Source: Bacillota bacterium (GTDB lineage Bacteria; Bacillota; Clostridia; Oscillospirales; QAMX01). Taken from it: 18,280 bases of DNA. Shown here piece by piece: positions 8,624 through 16,575 of the stretch. Position 1 is the stretch's first letter; the number at the start of each line of letters is the position of its first letter. The position numbers were made by a program, and so were the translations under genes. The stretch is taken from positions 1-18,280 of the forward strand of contig JAKPBM010000434.1 in assembly GCA_029778935.1 (NCBI GenBank), given 5' to 3'. The notes under the pieces were generated by a model, which was given only the letters and a program-made list of their open reading frames with translations, was not told the DNA's origin and did not search any database.

Positions 8624-11143
8624 ATGATAACTATGAGCGACAAAAGGCTGCATCTGATCGGTAACGCCCATCTGGACCCCATCTGGCTCTGGCGCTGGCA
8701 GGAAGGCTGCGGCGAGGTACTGCAAACCTTCCGCTCCGCTCTCGACCGCCTGAAGGAGTATGACGACTTTGTCTTCACCTGCTCCTCCGCCGCCTACTAC
8801 CGCTGGGTGGAAGAAATCGACCCCGACATGTTCCAGGAAATCGTGGAACGGGTTAAGGAAGGGCGCTGGGTGCCCGTCAACGGCTGGTGGGTTCAGCCGG
8901 ACTGCAACATGCCCTCCCTGGAAAGCTACGCCCGTCATGCCCTGTACAGCCAGCTGTACTACTATGAGAAATTCGGCCGCATCTGCAAAACGGCGTACAA
9001 CGTGGACTCCTTCGGCCACAACGCCATGCTGCCCCAGATTATCCGCCAGGGCGGCATGACCTGCTACGTCATGATGCGCCCCGGCCCCCACGAAAACCCC
9101 GAGGTCCCCGAAAACCTCTTCTGGTGGGACAGCCCCGACGGCTCCCGCGTACTTACCTTCCATATCCATGAGTCCTACAACGTAAGCGGCCCCGACCGCC
9201 TGGACGAACGGGCCAAAGTCCTGTCCGAGCGCATTGAAAAGACCGGCCACGGCATGATGCTGCTCTACGGCGTGGGCAACCACGGCGGCGGCCCCACCCG
9301 GCGGGACATCGAGCACCTGCTCAAGAACTTGAAACGCGAAGGCTACGCCGAAATGGTCTTCTCCGACCCCGACGCGTTTTTTGCCTCCATGCTCGTGCAG
9401 AAGCTGGATCTGCCCGTCTGGAAAGACGATTTGCAGCACCACGCTTCCGGCTGCTACTCCGTCACGTCCATGGTCAAGGCCTTAAACCGCAAGGCCGAAA
9501 ACGCCCTCCAGTCCGCCGAGAAGTGGAACACCCTCGCCGCGGCGAAAACGAACCTGCCCGCCGACACGGCGAAAATCGCCGAGGCCTGGAAGGACGTCTG
9601 CTTCAACCAGTTCCACGACATCCTCGACGGCTGCTCCATCTGGGAAGCCTATGAGGACGTCCGGGAGAGCATGGGCCACGCGCTGACCATCGCCGCCCGC
9701 ACGCAGAACAACGCCCTTTTAAAGCTGGCCGGAAACGTCGACACGTGGATTGACGGCGCGTCCGACCCGTCGCCCATCGAGGAAACCGCATACGCCGACG
9801 TGCGCCACAAGAGCATTCCCGCCCGCCTGCCCCGGCCCATCGTGGTGTTCAACCCCCTGTCCTTCCCCGTGAACGTGCCGGTGCGCGTGTACGGCCCGTC
9901 CCAGATGGTCAAAGACTCGGAAGGCAACCCCGTTCTGTTCCAGAACGTCCGCTCCTCCCGCTCCAACGACTCCCATCAGGACACCCAGTTTATGGCCAGC
10001 GTCCCCGCTCTGGGCTATTCCACCTACTGGCTCTGGTGGGAAAACCAGGATGAGCTGAACATCAAAACCGACATCCGCTGCGGTGAAAACTATCTCGAAA
10101 ACGCCTACCTTAGAGTGGACTTTGACACAAGAACCGGCGCCATCCGCCGCCTGATTGATAAGAAAACGGGCTACAACTACGTTAAAGGCAGCAACTTCGG
10201 CGTGCCCACGGTAATTGACGACCACAAGACCGACACCTGGGCCCACATGGTCTTTAAGTTCCACGACATCGCCGGCACGATGAAGGCAACGTCCTTCGAG
10301 CTGGTGGAGACCGGCCCCCTGCGCGCGGTCATCCGCGTCAAATACGAGTACGGCAAGTCCGTGCTGACCCAGGACTTTATCCTTGCTTCCAAGCAGAAGA
10401 CCCTGCGGGTCAAGTGCAAGGCCATCTGGCAGGAGCCTTTCACCATGCTGAAGGTGCCCTTCCCGATGAAAGGCACCAACGAGGTTTCCACCTACGAGAT
10501 CCCCTCGGGCTACATTAAGCGCCCCTGCAACGGCGAGGAAGAACCGGGCCTGGCCTGGGCGGACCTGACGGTCACCTGCGAAGACGGCGTGCGCCGCGGG
10601 CTTTCGGTCATGAGCGACTCCAAGTACAGCTACGACTGCCCGGGCACGGAGCTGCGCCTTACGCTGCTGCGCAACGTCATCTTCGCCGACCACTACTCCC
10701 ACCGCCCGCCGGCCGACTTCCAGTTTACGGACGAAGGCCTGCACCGGTTTGAGTACGGCATCTACCTCCACGAGGGCGAGGCCGAGGACAGCGACATTGT
10801 TACGGAAGCCCTGCAGTTTAACAACCGGCCCGTGACCGTGCCCGTTAGCTATCACAAGGGTACCGAGCCGCAGGTCAAGAGCTTTTTGACCATCAGCGCG
10901 CCCAACGTCATCGCCACGGCGCTGAAGTTCTCCGAAGACGGCTCCGGCGCGGCGGTTCTGCGCTGCTACGAAGCCAACGGCAAGGCCACGCGCACAACGA
11001 TTCTCTGCGAAACATTAAACGCCGGCTTTACCGTCGACTTCGGCCCCTTCCAGACCAAGACCTTCCGCATCGAAAAAGACGGTTCCGTGTCGGAAGTGAA
11101 CTTCCTGGAGGGCATTGTAAAGAGCGAAAAGAGAGAAGATTAG
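8624..11143 (+). CDS. Alpha-mannosidase, glycoside hydrolase family 38
   Basis: This is a retaining, zinc-dependent alpha-mannosidase of 839 residues. Seen: the N-terminal zinc motif HLIGNAHLDPIWLW (H16, D18), the nucleophile region NVDSFGHN (D128, also a zinc ligand), GNHGGGPT near 219, and NQFHDILDG (H331, the candidate fourth zinc ligand). The C-terminal half has the beta-sandwich composition of GH38 proteins. There is no signal peptide or membrane segment, so it acts in the cytoplasm on imported substrates, possibly trimmed N-glycan fragments, mannobiose or mannosylglycerate; the last is speculative. ATG 8624 and ATG 8633 are both possible starts, with AAAGGAAAGG upstream of either. It is co-transcribed with the ROK kinase and followed immediately by a strong terminator. 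No transporter is visible in the window. Confidence 0.95.
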   Translation: MITMSDKRLHLIGNAHLDPIWLWRWQEGCGEVLQTFRSALDRLKEYDDFVFTCSSAAYYRWVEEIDPDMFQEIVERVKEGRWVPVNGWWVQPDCNMPSLESYARHALYSQLYYYEKFGRICKTAYNVDSFGHNAMLPQIIRQGGMTCYVMMRPGPHENPEVPENLFWWDSPDGSRVLTFHIHESYNVSGPDRLDERAKVLSERIEKTGHGMMLLYGVGNHGGGPTRRDIEHLLKNLKREGYAEMVFSDPDAFFASMLVQKLDLPVWKDDLQHHASGCYSVTSMVKALNRKAENALQSAEKWNTLAAAKTNLPADTAKIAEAWKDVCFNQFHDILDGCSIWEAYEDVRESMGHALTIAARTQNNALLKLAGNVDTWIDGASDPSPIEETAYADVRHKSIPARLPRPIVVFNPLSFPVNVPVRVYGPSQMVKDSEGNPVLFQNVRSSRSNDSHQDTQFMASVPALGYSTYWLWWENQDELNIKTDIRCGENYLENAYLRVDFDTRTGAIRRLIDKKTGYNYVKGSNFGVPTVIDDHKTDTWAHMVFKFHDIAGTMKATSFELVETGPLRAVIRVKYEYGKSVLTQDFILASKQKTLRVKCKAIWQEPFTMLKVPFPMKGTNEVSTYEIPSGYIKRPCNGEEEPGLAWADLTVTCEDGVRRGLSVMSDSKYSYDCPGTELRLTLLRNVIFADHYSHRPPADFQFTDEGLHRFEYGIYLHEGEAEDSDIVTEALQFNNRPVTVPVSYHKGTEPQVKSFLTISAPNVIATALKFSEDGSGAAVLRCYEANGKATRTTILCETLNAGFTVDFGPFQTKTFRIEKDGSVSEVNFLEGIVKSEKRED

Positions 11144-11144
11144 C

Positions 11145-11178
11145 AAAAAACACCCCCTCGTTTGAGGGGGTGTTTTTT
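11145..11178. terminator. Bidirectional rho-independent terminator
   Basis: A 15-base perfect inverted repeat (AAAAAACACCCCCTC and its complement) surrounds a GTTT loop and ends in T6. It starts one base after the alpha-mannosidase stop. Read on the minus strand it is equally good, so it would also end the small gene coming from the right. Confidence 0.93.
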
Positions 11179-11185
11179 AACGTCG

Positions 11186-11460
11186 TTAATTATCTCGAGC
11201 AATCAAAGATATTAAGGAAGTTATCTCCAATCCACATTTGAAGTTAGCCGTTAATCTAGGTTCTACTCCGGGAAGAAGAGCTTTAGTTGTTGTGAGGCTA
11301 TTTGTAAAGTCCGGATCCAATTCAGAATATTTAGCAACTAGCGCTGAAAAATACTCCATAGAGCCTTTTGCTGAGGGATAGTTTTCGCATTTCTCGATAT
11401 CCTTTTAATCATTTCAATTACACTACGATTTAACTTCCTATTAAGCATAGACATCACCAT
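11186..11460 (-). pseudogene. Small AT-rich gene, apparently frameshifted, unrecognised
   Basis: On the minus strand, ATG at 11460 (or 11448) opens a 40-codon frame ending at 11338, starting MVMSMLNRKLNRSVIEMIKR. A second frame is open from 11404 to 11186 (72 codons), containing SMEYFSALVAKYSELDP and ending LISLIARDN. The two overlap at an AAAA run (11403-11406); one extra A there would join them into a protein of roughly 87-91 residues with helical, mixed-charge character. A promoter sits just upstream and the terminator at 11145-11178 lies just beyond the stop. Codon and base composition (about 36% GC) is unlike every neighbour, which suggests acquisition from elsewhere. I do not recognise the product. 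It could be a decayed gene, a sequencing error in a homopolymer, two small proteins, or noncoding. Confidence 0.4.
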
Positions 11461-11479
11461 TTTAACATTCTTTTGCTGT

Positions 11480-11508
11480 ATTTTACCATTCAATAAGCAA
11501 ATTGGCAA
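11480..11508 (-). promoter_or_regulatory. Promoter of the small AT-rich gene
   Basis: On the minus strand, TTGCCA (11503-11508) and TAAAAT (11480-11485) are exactly 17 bases apart, each matching consensus at 5 of 6 positions. The predicted start near 11473 leaves a very short leader before ATG 11460 or 11448. AT-rich sequence produces chance matches, so confidence is moderate. Confidence 0.5.
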
Positions 11509-11520
11509 CAACAATACAGC

Positions 11521-11546
11521 AACACCCCCTCTTGCGAGGGGGTGTT
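11521..11546. terminator. Second terminator-like hairpin with the same stem
   Basis: AACACCCCCTC and its exact complement flank a TTGC loop. The stem arms are identical to the inner 11 bases of the terminator at 11145-11178. It lies 9 bases beyond the metallophosphatase stop and would terminate that minus-strand operon, although the T-tract on that side is interrupted (GCTGTATTGTTGTTG). On the plus strand it is followed by a looser T-rich tail. Confidence 0.75.
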
Positions 11547-11555
11547 TGCGTTTTG

Positions 11556-13919
11556 CTATTTTTCCAGCACAACTTCGTCCACCAGCACGCCGGAAGCGGT
11601 GGTGACGGTGACGGCTATCCGGTCTTTCGTAAAAGACGCCGTGGAACAGATGGGGTCTACTTTGCCGTTCTTTGTGACCTGGGCGGGGTTGTCGCCGTAC
11701 ACGTAGTCCTGCCACATAAAGCGGCAGTTCCGGTCGTGGCTGGGGCCGGCAAAGCCGAGGGACAGATATGTAATCCCTTCCCCAACGGGCACCCGCCTGC
11801 CCTGCCACATGGTGGAGCGCACGTAGAGGTGGTCGTGGCCGCATAGGGCCAGATCCACGCCGTACTTTTCAAAAATCGGCACGTAAAACCGCGGGTTAAA
11901 CGTCTCGCCGCTTTTGCCGTAGGGCGACGAGTGGAGCACCGCCACCAGCCAGGAAGGTTTCCTCTCCGCGGCGGCCGCCAGTTCCTTTTCCACTTCCTCT
12001 ACAAAATGCATAGGCAGCCCGCCGCCATAGCCCGGCACGCTTACAAAGCAGACCGGCCCTATATGGACGGTGTACAAAATCTCGTCCGTGGCCGCGTCGC
12101 CCCGCTTGGGCAGGTTCCAGTGGCTTTTGTAGTTTTCAAATCCCCTAATATGCTCCCATTCGTGGTTTCCCGGCGTAGGAAGCCAGATTTCCTCGGCAAA
12201 CCGTTTGGATGCGGCGCCGATGGTGCGCGCATAGGACGACTGCTTGCCCGCCGCGTCCACTAAATCGCCTACGGAGATCATCACGTAGGGGGCTTGGACC
12301 CGCCCGACGCCCTGCTCCATGAGCTTGGCATACTCGGCGTAGTGGTGCTCCACGTCGCCGATCTGGGCGTCGGTCATCAAAACAGCGTCCAGCCGGTCCA
12401 TGGTTTCCGGCAGGGTGCGGCAGGTGTAGACTTCGCTCCAGCCGTCCTCCCCGCCGAAGCGGCAGCAATAGGATGTATCGGGCTGCAAATCCGTAACTTC
12501 CGCGTCAAACTGGGTCGCTTCCCGGTTGATGTCCACCCGCGTGTGGTTGACCACGACCCGTTCGACCCATTCCCTGGCATAGGCGGGCCGGGCGGCAATG
12601 CGCCTGGCCGTCTGTTCGCTTTCGCCTTCCCGCCAGATTTTTAAGACGTTTTTCTTAACATAGGGCGATGTGAACCAGGCAAACGCCATGCTTCTTGCAG
12701 GGTCTTTCGTGATGCCGCGGGTGATCGTCTGGGGCGTTTTGGGGTATGCGCTTTCCTTCGGCGCGCAGTTAAAGGCCATAATCGGCGAAACCCGCCCGGA
12801 AGCGTCCCGGGCGCGGACGAAAAACACCAGATCGTCGGGGTATTCGTCTTTCGTAAAGCGCCGGGTGTGCAAAACGCCCTTGCGAAGGGTCAAAGTGGAG
12901 CGCTTGATTTTGAAAGGCGCGTTGTCTTTGGTGCGGCATTCGAGAATCTTAAGCTTGACGGGCTCGTCCGGAGGCGTGCCGTCCCGTTTGGTTACCGTGA
13001 TGCGGCAGGTGCGGCCCTTGGTGCCGCCCTGGTAGTCGATGCGGTAGAAGTCCTCCGCGTCGGGGCGGTCGGGGTCCTGCGGTTCGCCCTGTTCCTCGAC
13101 CCGGGCCAGCGCTTTCGGGTCGCAGATGACGTCCATGTCGGAGATGCGGATGGTGCCGCTTTCCCGCCCACCCTCCGCGTATTCTAAAAAGAGGATGTTG
13201 TCAAAAATCGCCGGCAGAAGAAAATCCTCATCAAACCGGAACAATACCCGGCGCCAGCCTTTCCACGTAAGCCGGTGGACGTTGACGCTGTACGCCGACG
13301 CCTTGTCCCGGGAGTTGAGCTTCATGTGCAGGAAGTTGCCCGACCCGTCGCCGTACACCCACATGGCCACGCCCAGCGGGCGGGGCGTATGCACCAGGCG
13401 GCGCTTTCTTTCCTTGCAGACGGCGGGGTAATATTTGGGCGTGCGCCGGAAATCGTAGGAAAGCCGCAGCGCCGGGCGGCCCTTTCGCAGAAACTGGGGC
13501 CTGGTCTCCATCGCCGCTTCCAGAAACCGGTCGAACCGGGGAAAGGCAAACTCCGGATCGTCCATCCGGTACAGAGGGTACTCGGGCAAAACCCCCTGTC
13601 TGGTGCAGAAAACCGGTATGACGACGCTTTGCCCCCGGTCAAACTCGGCGGAAAGCACGGTATACGCCTCGTCGGGGCAGGCCGAAAGAAACGACGGCAG
13701 GATAGTCAGCGTCTTACCGTCGAAGGTGTAGTCTTTTTCGGGCGTCAGGGCTTCGCCAAGCCCTTCAAAATGGTACCCCTTGTGAACGGACAAAAGGGTG
13801 TTGCCGCGCAAATCCACGGCAACGGTTACGGGCTGCGGGTTGTTTTTATCGAAGATATGGTCTTTTTCTTCCGCCAACGTATCGAAGAACCGGACGTGGC
13901 CCGTCTTTTTTCGGTCCAC
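11556..13919 (-). CDS. Multidomain purple-acid-phosphatase-like metallophosphatase
   Basis: This is a 787-residue calcineurin-like phosphoesterase with four accessory regions. Residues about 10-105 look like a CBM_X2 immunoglobulin-like domain (FDKNNPQ, LTPEKDYTFDGKTLTI). Residues about 130-265 look like a jelly-roll carbohydrate-binding domain (PLGVAMWVYGDGSGNFLHMKL). About 285-385 is a beta-rich segment. About 395-505 is the fibronectin-like N-domain of purple acid phosphatases. The catalytic domain carries D517 and Q519 (MTDAQIGD), D552 (GDLVD), N585/H586 (PGNHEW), H663 (VLHSSPYG), and H695/H697 (CGHDHLYVRS). The first metal motif has DxQ as in many bacterial phosphoesterases. There is no signal peptide, and the frame closes upstream within eight codons, so none can be hidden. 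The GTG start overlaps the HIT stop as TAGTG, indicating coupled translation. The substrate, a phosphomonoester or diester, is unknown. Confidence 0.9.
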   Translation of the reverse strand: MDRKKTGHVRFFDTLAEEKDHIFDKNNPQPVTVAVDLRGNTLLSVHKGYHFEGLGEALTPEKDYTFDGKTLTILPSFLSACPDEAYTVLSAEFDRGQSVVIPVFCTRQGVLPEYPLYRMDDPEFAFPRFDRFLEAAMETRPQFLRKGRPALRLSYDFRRTPKYYPAVCKERKRRLVHTPRPLGVAMWVYGDGSGNFLHMKLNSRDKASAYSVNVHRLTWKGWRRVLFRFDEDFLLPAIFDNILFLEYAEGGRESGTIRISDMDVICDPKALARVEEQGEPQDPDRPDAEDFYRIDYQGGTKGRTCRITVTKRDGTPPDEPVKLKILECRTKDNAPFKIKRSTLTLRKGVLHTRRFTKDEYPDDLVFFVRARDASGRVSPIMAFNCAPKESAYPKTPQTITRGITKDPARSMAFAWFTSPYVKKNVLKIWREGESEQTARRIAARPAYAREWVERVVVNHTRVDINREATQFDAEVTDLQPDTSYCCRFGGEDGWSEVYTCRTLPETMDRLDAVLMTDAQIGDVEHHYAEYAKLMEQGVGRVQAPYVMISVGDLVDAAGKQSSYARTIGAASKRFAEEIWLPTPGNHEWEHIRGFENYKSHWNLPKRGDAATDEILYTVHIGPVCFVSVPGYGGGLPMHFVEEVEKELAAAAERKPSWLVAVLHSSPYGKSGETFNPRFYVPIFEKYGVDLALCGHDHLYVRSTMWQGRRVPVGEGITYLSLGFAGPSHDRNCRFMWQDYVYGDNPAQVTKNGKVDPICSTASFTKDRIAVTVTTASGVLVDEVVLEK

Positions 13920-14257
13920 TATGCCATCACCGCCGACAATTTACTACCGCCCAGGATATGAAAGTGCAGATGCGGCACCGTCTGCCCTCCGTTTTCCCCC
14001 ACGTTGGACACTACCCGGAACCCTTCTTCCAGAGGGAGCAGCTTGGCCACCTTGGGCACGGCCAGCAGCAGCCGGGAAGCGATTTCCGCGTCCTCCTCCG
14101 CAAGGTTGGCGGCGGAGACAATGTGCTTTTTGGGAATCAGCAGCACGTGCACAGGGGCCTGGGGGGCGATGTCATGGAACGCAAGGCAGAATTCGTCTTC
14201 GTAGACGACTTTCGCGGGGATTTGTCCGGCGGCGATTTTGCAGAAGATGCAGTCCAT
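13919..14257 (-). CDS. HIT-family (histidine triad) nucleotide hydrolase/transferase
   Basis: This is a 112-residue HIT protein of the Hint branch, whose members hydrolyse nucleoside phosphoramidates and aminoacyl-adenylates in the cytoplasm. The triad reads PHLHFHILGG (H96, H98, H100). CIFCKI (C3, C6) and H45 suggest the zinc site found in many bacterial Hint proteins. Length and motif order are normal for the family. ATG has AAAGGAG 6 bases upstream. Its stop shares a base with the GTG start of the metallophosphatase. Hint proteins can act on aminoacyl-AMP, so placement in the same transcription direction as alaS is suggestive, though the hydratase gene lies between and the link is only inference. 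Confidence 0.95.
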   Translation of the reverse strand: MDCIFCKIAAGQIPAKVVYEDEFCLAFHDIAPQAPVHVLLIPKKHIVSAANLAEEDAEIASRLLLAVPKVAKLLPLEEGFRVVSNVGENGGQTVPHLHFHILGGSKLSAVMA

Positions 14258-14285
14258 ACTAAGCTCCTTTCTGTATGGAAGAAAG

Positions 14286-14305
14286 AGGGAGGTTCTTCCC
14301 TCCCC
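14286..14305 (-). terminator. Possible weak terminator or attenuator between hydratase and HIT genes
   Basis: On the minus strand GGGAGG and CCTCCC pair across a GAAGAA loop and are followed by CTCTTTCTTC, a pyrimidine-rich but imperfect T-tract, within the 60-base gap. It could reduce read-through from alaS and the hydratase into the HIT gene. The stem is only 6 pairs plus a possible G-T pair. Confidence 0.35.
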
Positions 14306-14317
14306 TTTCTCCGGGGT

Positions 14318-16522
14318 TTATTTGGCTTCGCTTGCGTAGTAGTTCATCAACGCTCCGGCCAGCAGAATCTTCCGTTCCGCTTCCGTAAGCGAATCGACGG
14401 TTAAGGGTACGGGCAGCACCTGTTCCCCTTCGCCCTTGACGAGCAAAGCGGTAATGCTGCTTTCCCCGTTTGCCAGGGTTTGCTTTACCTGGGGCAGGTA
14501 CAGATAGTCGCCCACCGCAAACAGCTCCGCGTCCGCAGGGTTTGTAAGCCTCAGCGGCAGCATGCCCCAGTTAATGAGGTTGGAGCGGTACCGCTTCGTG
14601 GCGTACTCCACCGCCACGTTGGCGCCGCCGCCCAGCACTCTTTGGCAGGAAGCCGCCTGCTCCCGGGCGGACCCGTCGCCGGGCTTCACGGCGAAAATCA
14701 CGCTCTTATACAGCGTATTCTCCGCGTCAAATCCGGGCAGTTTGGACGTTACGGCGGACAAGGCGGAAATGTCCGTTCTGGCGATTTCCTTGGCGCGGCC
14801 CACATAGCCGGGGTCTTTCCGGCCCAGGGTAAACTCGGCCAGGCGCAACGGGTTTGAGCGGTAGGACGAGGTTTCGCCCGAAGGGATCAGCTCGTCGGTG
14901 GTGGTGACGGGGTCGCGGATGACCGAAGCAAACTTCAAAAGCAGGCTGTCTTTCAGCTCCGGCATTTTCGGCCAGTCGGTGATATTGGGCCCCAGCACCA
15001 GCGGCTCTTCCGGCAGGGGCTTGCCCACGCCCACGTACACCCGTTTTTCGTAGATGCCCGGGTCGTAGGTGTAGGGCGTATCGTTTTCGGGAATGGCAAA
15101 CTCCGTCGCCGGGGTGAGACGGCCGTTATTGGCCGCCGTGGCCGCCACGGAGCGGGCGTCCATCAGCGCGACGAACGCCGTCTGCCCTTCTCTGGGCTTG
15201 GAGCCTTCGCGGCTCGGGAAGTTTCTTGTCGTATGGCGGATGGACAGCTGCCCGTTGGCGGGCACGTCCCCCGCGCCAAAGCACGGCCCGCAGAAGGCCG
15301 TTTTCATCATAGCGCCCGCCGCCGTCAGCCGCGCCGCCGCGCCGTTTTTCAAAAGCGCCATGAAGACGGGCTGGCTGGCCGGGTACACCGAGAGGGTAAA
15401 GCCGCTGGAGCCGGCCGTGCGGCTTTCCAGAATGTCCGCCGCCGCCATGATGTTGGCGTACAAGCCGCCGGCGCAGCCGGCGATGACGCCCTGGTCGACG
15501 TATAAAACGCCGTTTTTCACCTTGTTCAGGATGCCGCTTCCGTCCAGGCCGTATTCTTTGGCCTCGTCGGCCACCGACTGCAGAATGTCGCCGGGGTTGG
15601 CGGCCAGCTCCTCGATGGGGTAGACGTTGCTCGGATGGAAAGGCAGGGCGATCATCGGGCGCACTTTGGAAAGGTCCAGATCCACCGCGCAGTCGTAGAG
15701 GGCGCCTTCTTCTGGCGATAACTCCTTGTAATCATCCGCCCGGCCGTGCATGGCCAGCCATTCCTCCACCTTGCCGTCGGTGGCCCAGATGGAACCCAGG
15801 CAGGTGGTCTCCGTGGTCATAACGTCGATGCCCATGCGGTAGTCGATGGAAAGATCGGCAATACCGGGGCCGAAGAACTCGACGATTTTGTTTTTTACAA
15901 ACCCGTCTTTAAACGTCGCGCCGATGAGCGCCAGCGCCACGTCCTGGGGGCCGACGCCGGGCGCGGGCGTGCCGTGGACGTACACGCCCACCACTTCGGG
16001 GTAGTCGATGTCGTAGGTGCGGCCTAACAGCTGCTTTGCCAGCTCGCCCCCGCCTTCGCCGATGGCGATGCAGCCTAAAGCGCCGTAGCGGGTGTGGCTG
16101 TCGGAGCCTAAAATCATCTTGCCGCAGCCGGCGTACCGCTCCCGCATAAACTGGTGGATGACCGCCACGTGGGCGGGCACGAACACGCCGCCGTACTTCT
16201 TCGCGGCGGAAAGGCCGAAGACGTGGTCGTCCTCGTTGATGGTGCCGCCTACGGCGCAGAGGCTGTTGTGGCAGTTGGTGAGCACGTAGGGCAGCGGGAA
16301 CTCCTTCATTCCGCTGGCGCGCGCCGTCTGGATAATACCCACGTAGGTAATATCGTGGGAGGTCAGAGCGTCAAATTTGAGTTTGAGCTTTTTATCGTCA
16401 CCGGAGACATTGTGGGCTTTTAGAATGCCGGCGGCGATGGTTTTGTCGCGGCTGCCGCGGCCGTCGTCCGCAACGAGACCTCCCTTTTCATAGCGCATCG
16501 GTTGTTTGTACAGTCGAATCAA
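14318..16522 (-). CDS. Aconitase-family hydratase, YbhJ-type
   Basis: This is a predicted 4Fe-4S hydro-lyase of 734 residues related to aconitase; the YbhJ branch has no firmly established substrate. Seen: [12 protein letters not shown] (139-150), a candidate cluster cysteine C350 in VIAGCAGG, then C411 and C414 in FCGPCFGAG, matching the family's C-x(~60)-CxxC spacing. [10 protein letters not shown] (431-440) matches the substrate-binding RNF-GR region of aconitases. The C-terminal swivel domain (about 550 onward) contains [13 protein letters not shown]. The start is TTG at 16522 because AGAAGG lies 8 bases upstream; the alternative ATG at 16498 has no site and would remove 8 residues. It lies 53 bases after alaS. 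The product is unlikely to be the citrate-cycle aconitase, whose signature cysteine motif differs (GSCTN). Confidence 0.9.
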   Translation of the reverse strand: MIRLYKQPMRYEKGGLVADDGRGSRDKTIAAGILKAHNVSGDDKKLKLKFDALTSHDITYVGIIQTARASGMKEFPLPYVLTNCHNSLCAVGGTINEDDHVFGLSAAKKYGGVFVPAHVAVIHQFMRERYAGCGKMILGSDSHTRYGALGCIAIGEGGGELAKQLLGRTYDIDYPEVVGVYVHGTPAPGVGPQDVALALIGATFKDGFVKNKIVEFFGPGIADLSIDYRMGIDVMTTETTCLGSIWATDGKVEEWLAMHGRADDYKELSPEEGALYDCAVDLDLSKVRPMIALPFHPSNVYPIEELAANPGDILQSVADEAKEYGLDGSGILNKVKNGVLYVDQGVIAGCAGGLYANIMAAADILESRTAGSSGFTLSVYPASQPVFMALLKNGAAARLTAAGAMMKTAFCGPCFGAGDVPANGQLSIRHTTRNFPSREGSKPREGQTAFVALMDARSVAATAANNGRLTPATEFAIPENDTPYTYDPGIYEKRVYVGVGKPLPEEPLVLGPNITDWPKMPELKDSLLLKFASVIRDPVTTTDELIPSGETSSYRSNPLRLAEFTLGRKDPGYVGRAKEIARTDISALSAVTSKLPGFDAENTLYKSVIFAVKPGDGSAREQAASCQRVLGGGANVAVEYATKRYRSNLINWGMLPLRLTNPADAELFAVGDYLYLPQVKQTLANGESSITALLVKGEGEQVLPVPLTVDSLTEAERKILLAGALMNYYASEAK

Positions 16523-16530
16523 GGAAATTC

Positions 16531-16536
16531 CCTTCT
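16531..16536 (-). promoter_or_regulatory. Ribosome binding site selecting a TTG start (hydratase)
   Basis: AGAAGG on the minus strand (within AGAAGGGAA) is followed after 8 bases by TTG at 16522. The downstream ATG at 16498 lacks any Shine-Dalgarno, so the TTG is preferred. Confidence 0.6.
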
Positions 16537-16575
16537 TTCTGTCGCAAATTTGCCTGCCAAAGGCGTTTTTCTATC

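Noticed and set aside
9719..10855. Minus-strand open frame of 378 codons inside the alpha-mannosidase gene
   Set aside because: It is the complement of conserved GH38 coding sequence with GC-driven absence of stops; its Val/Gly/His-rich translation resembles no family.
11400..11412. Programmed -1 frameshift joining the two small frames
   Set aside because: The local codons ATT AAA AGG do not form a classical X XXY YYZ slippery site, because slippage of the P-site codon would place it on TAA; a base loss in the AAAA run is more likely.
11461..11844. Minus-strand frame running from inside the metallophosphatase into the AT-rich island (168 codons in all)
   Set aside because: Its upper part is an out-of-frame shadow of the metallophosphatase and crosses a terminator; only the final 40 codons after 11460, which follow a promoter, are considered possibly real.
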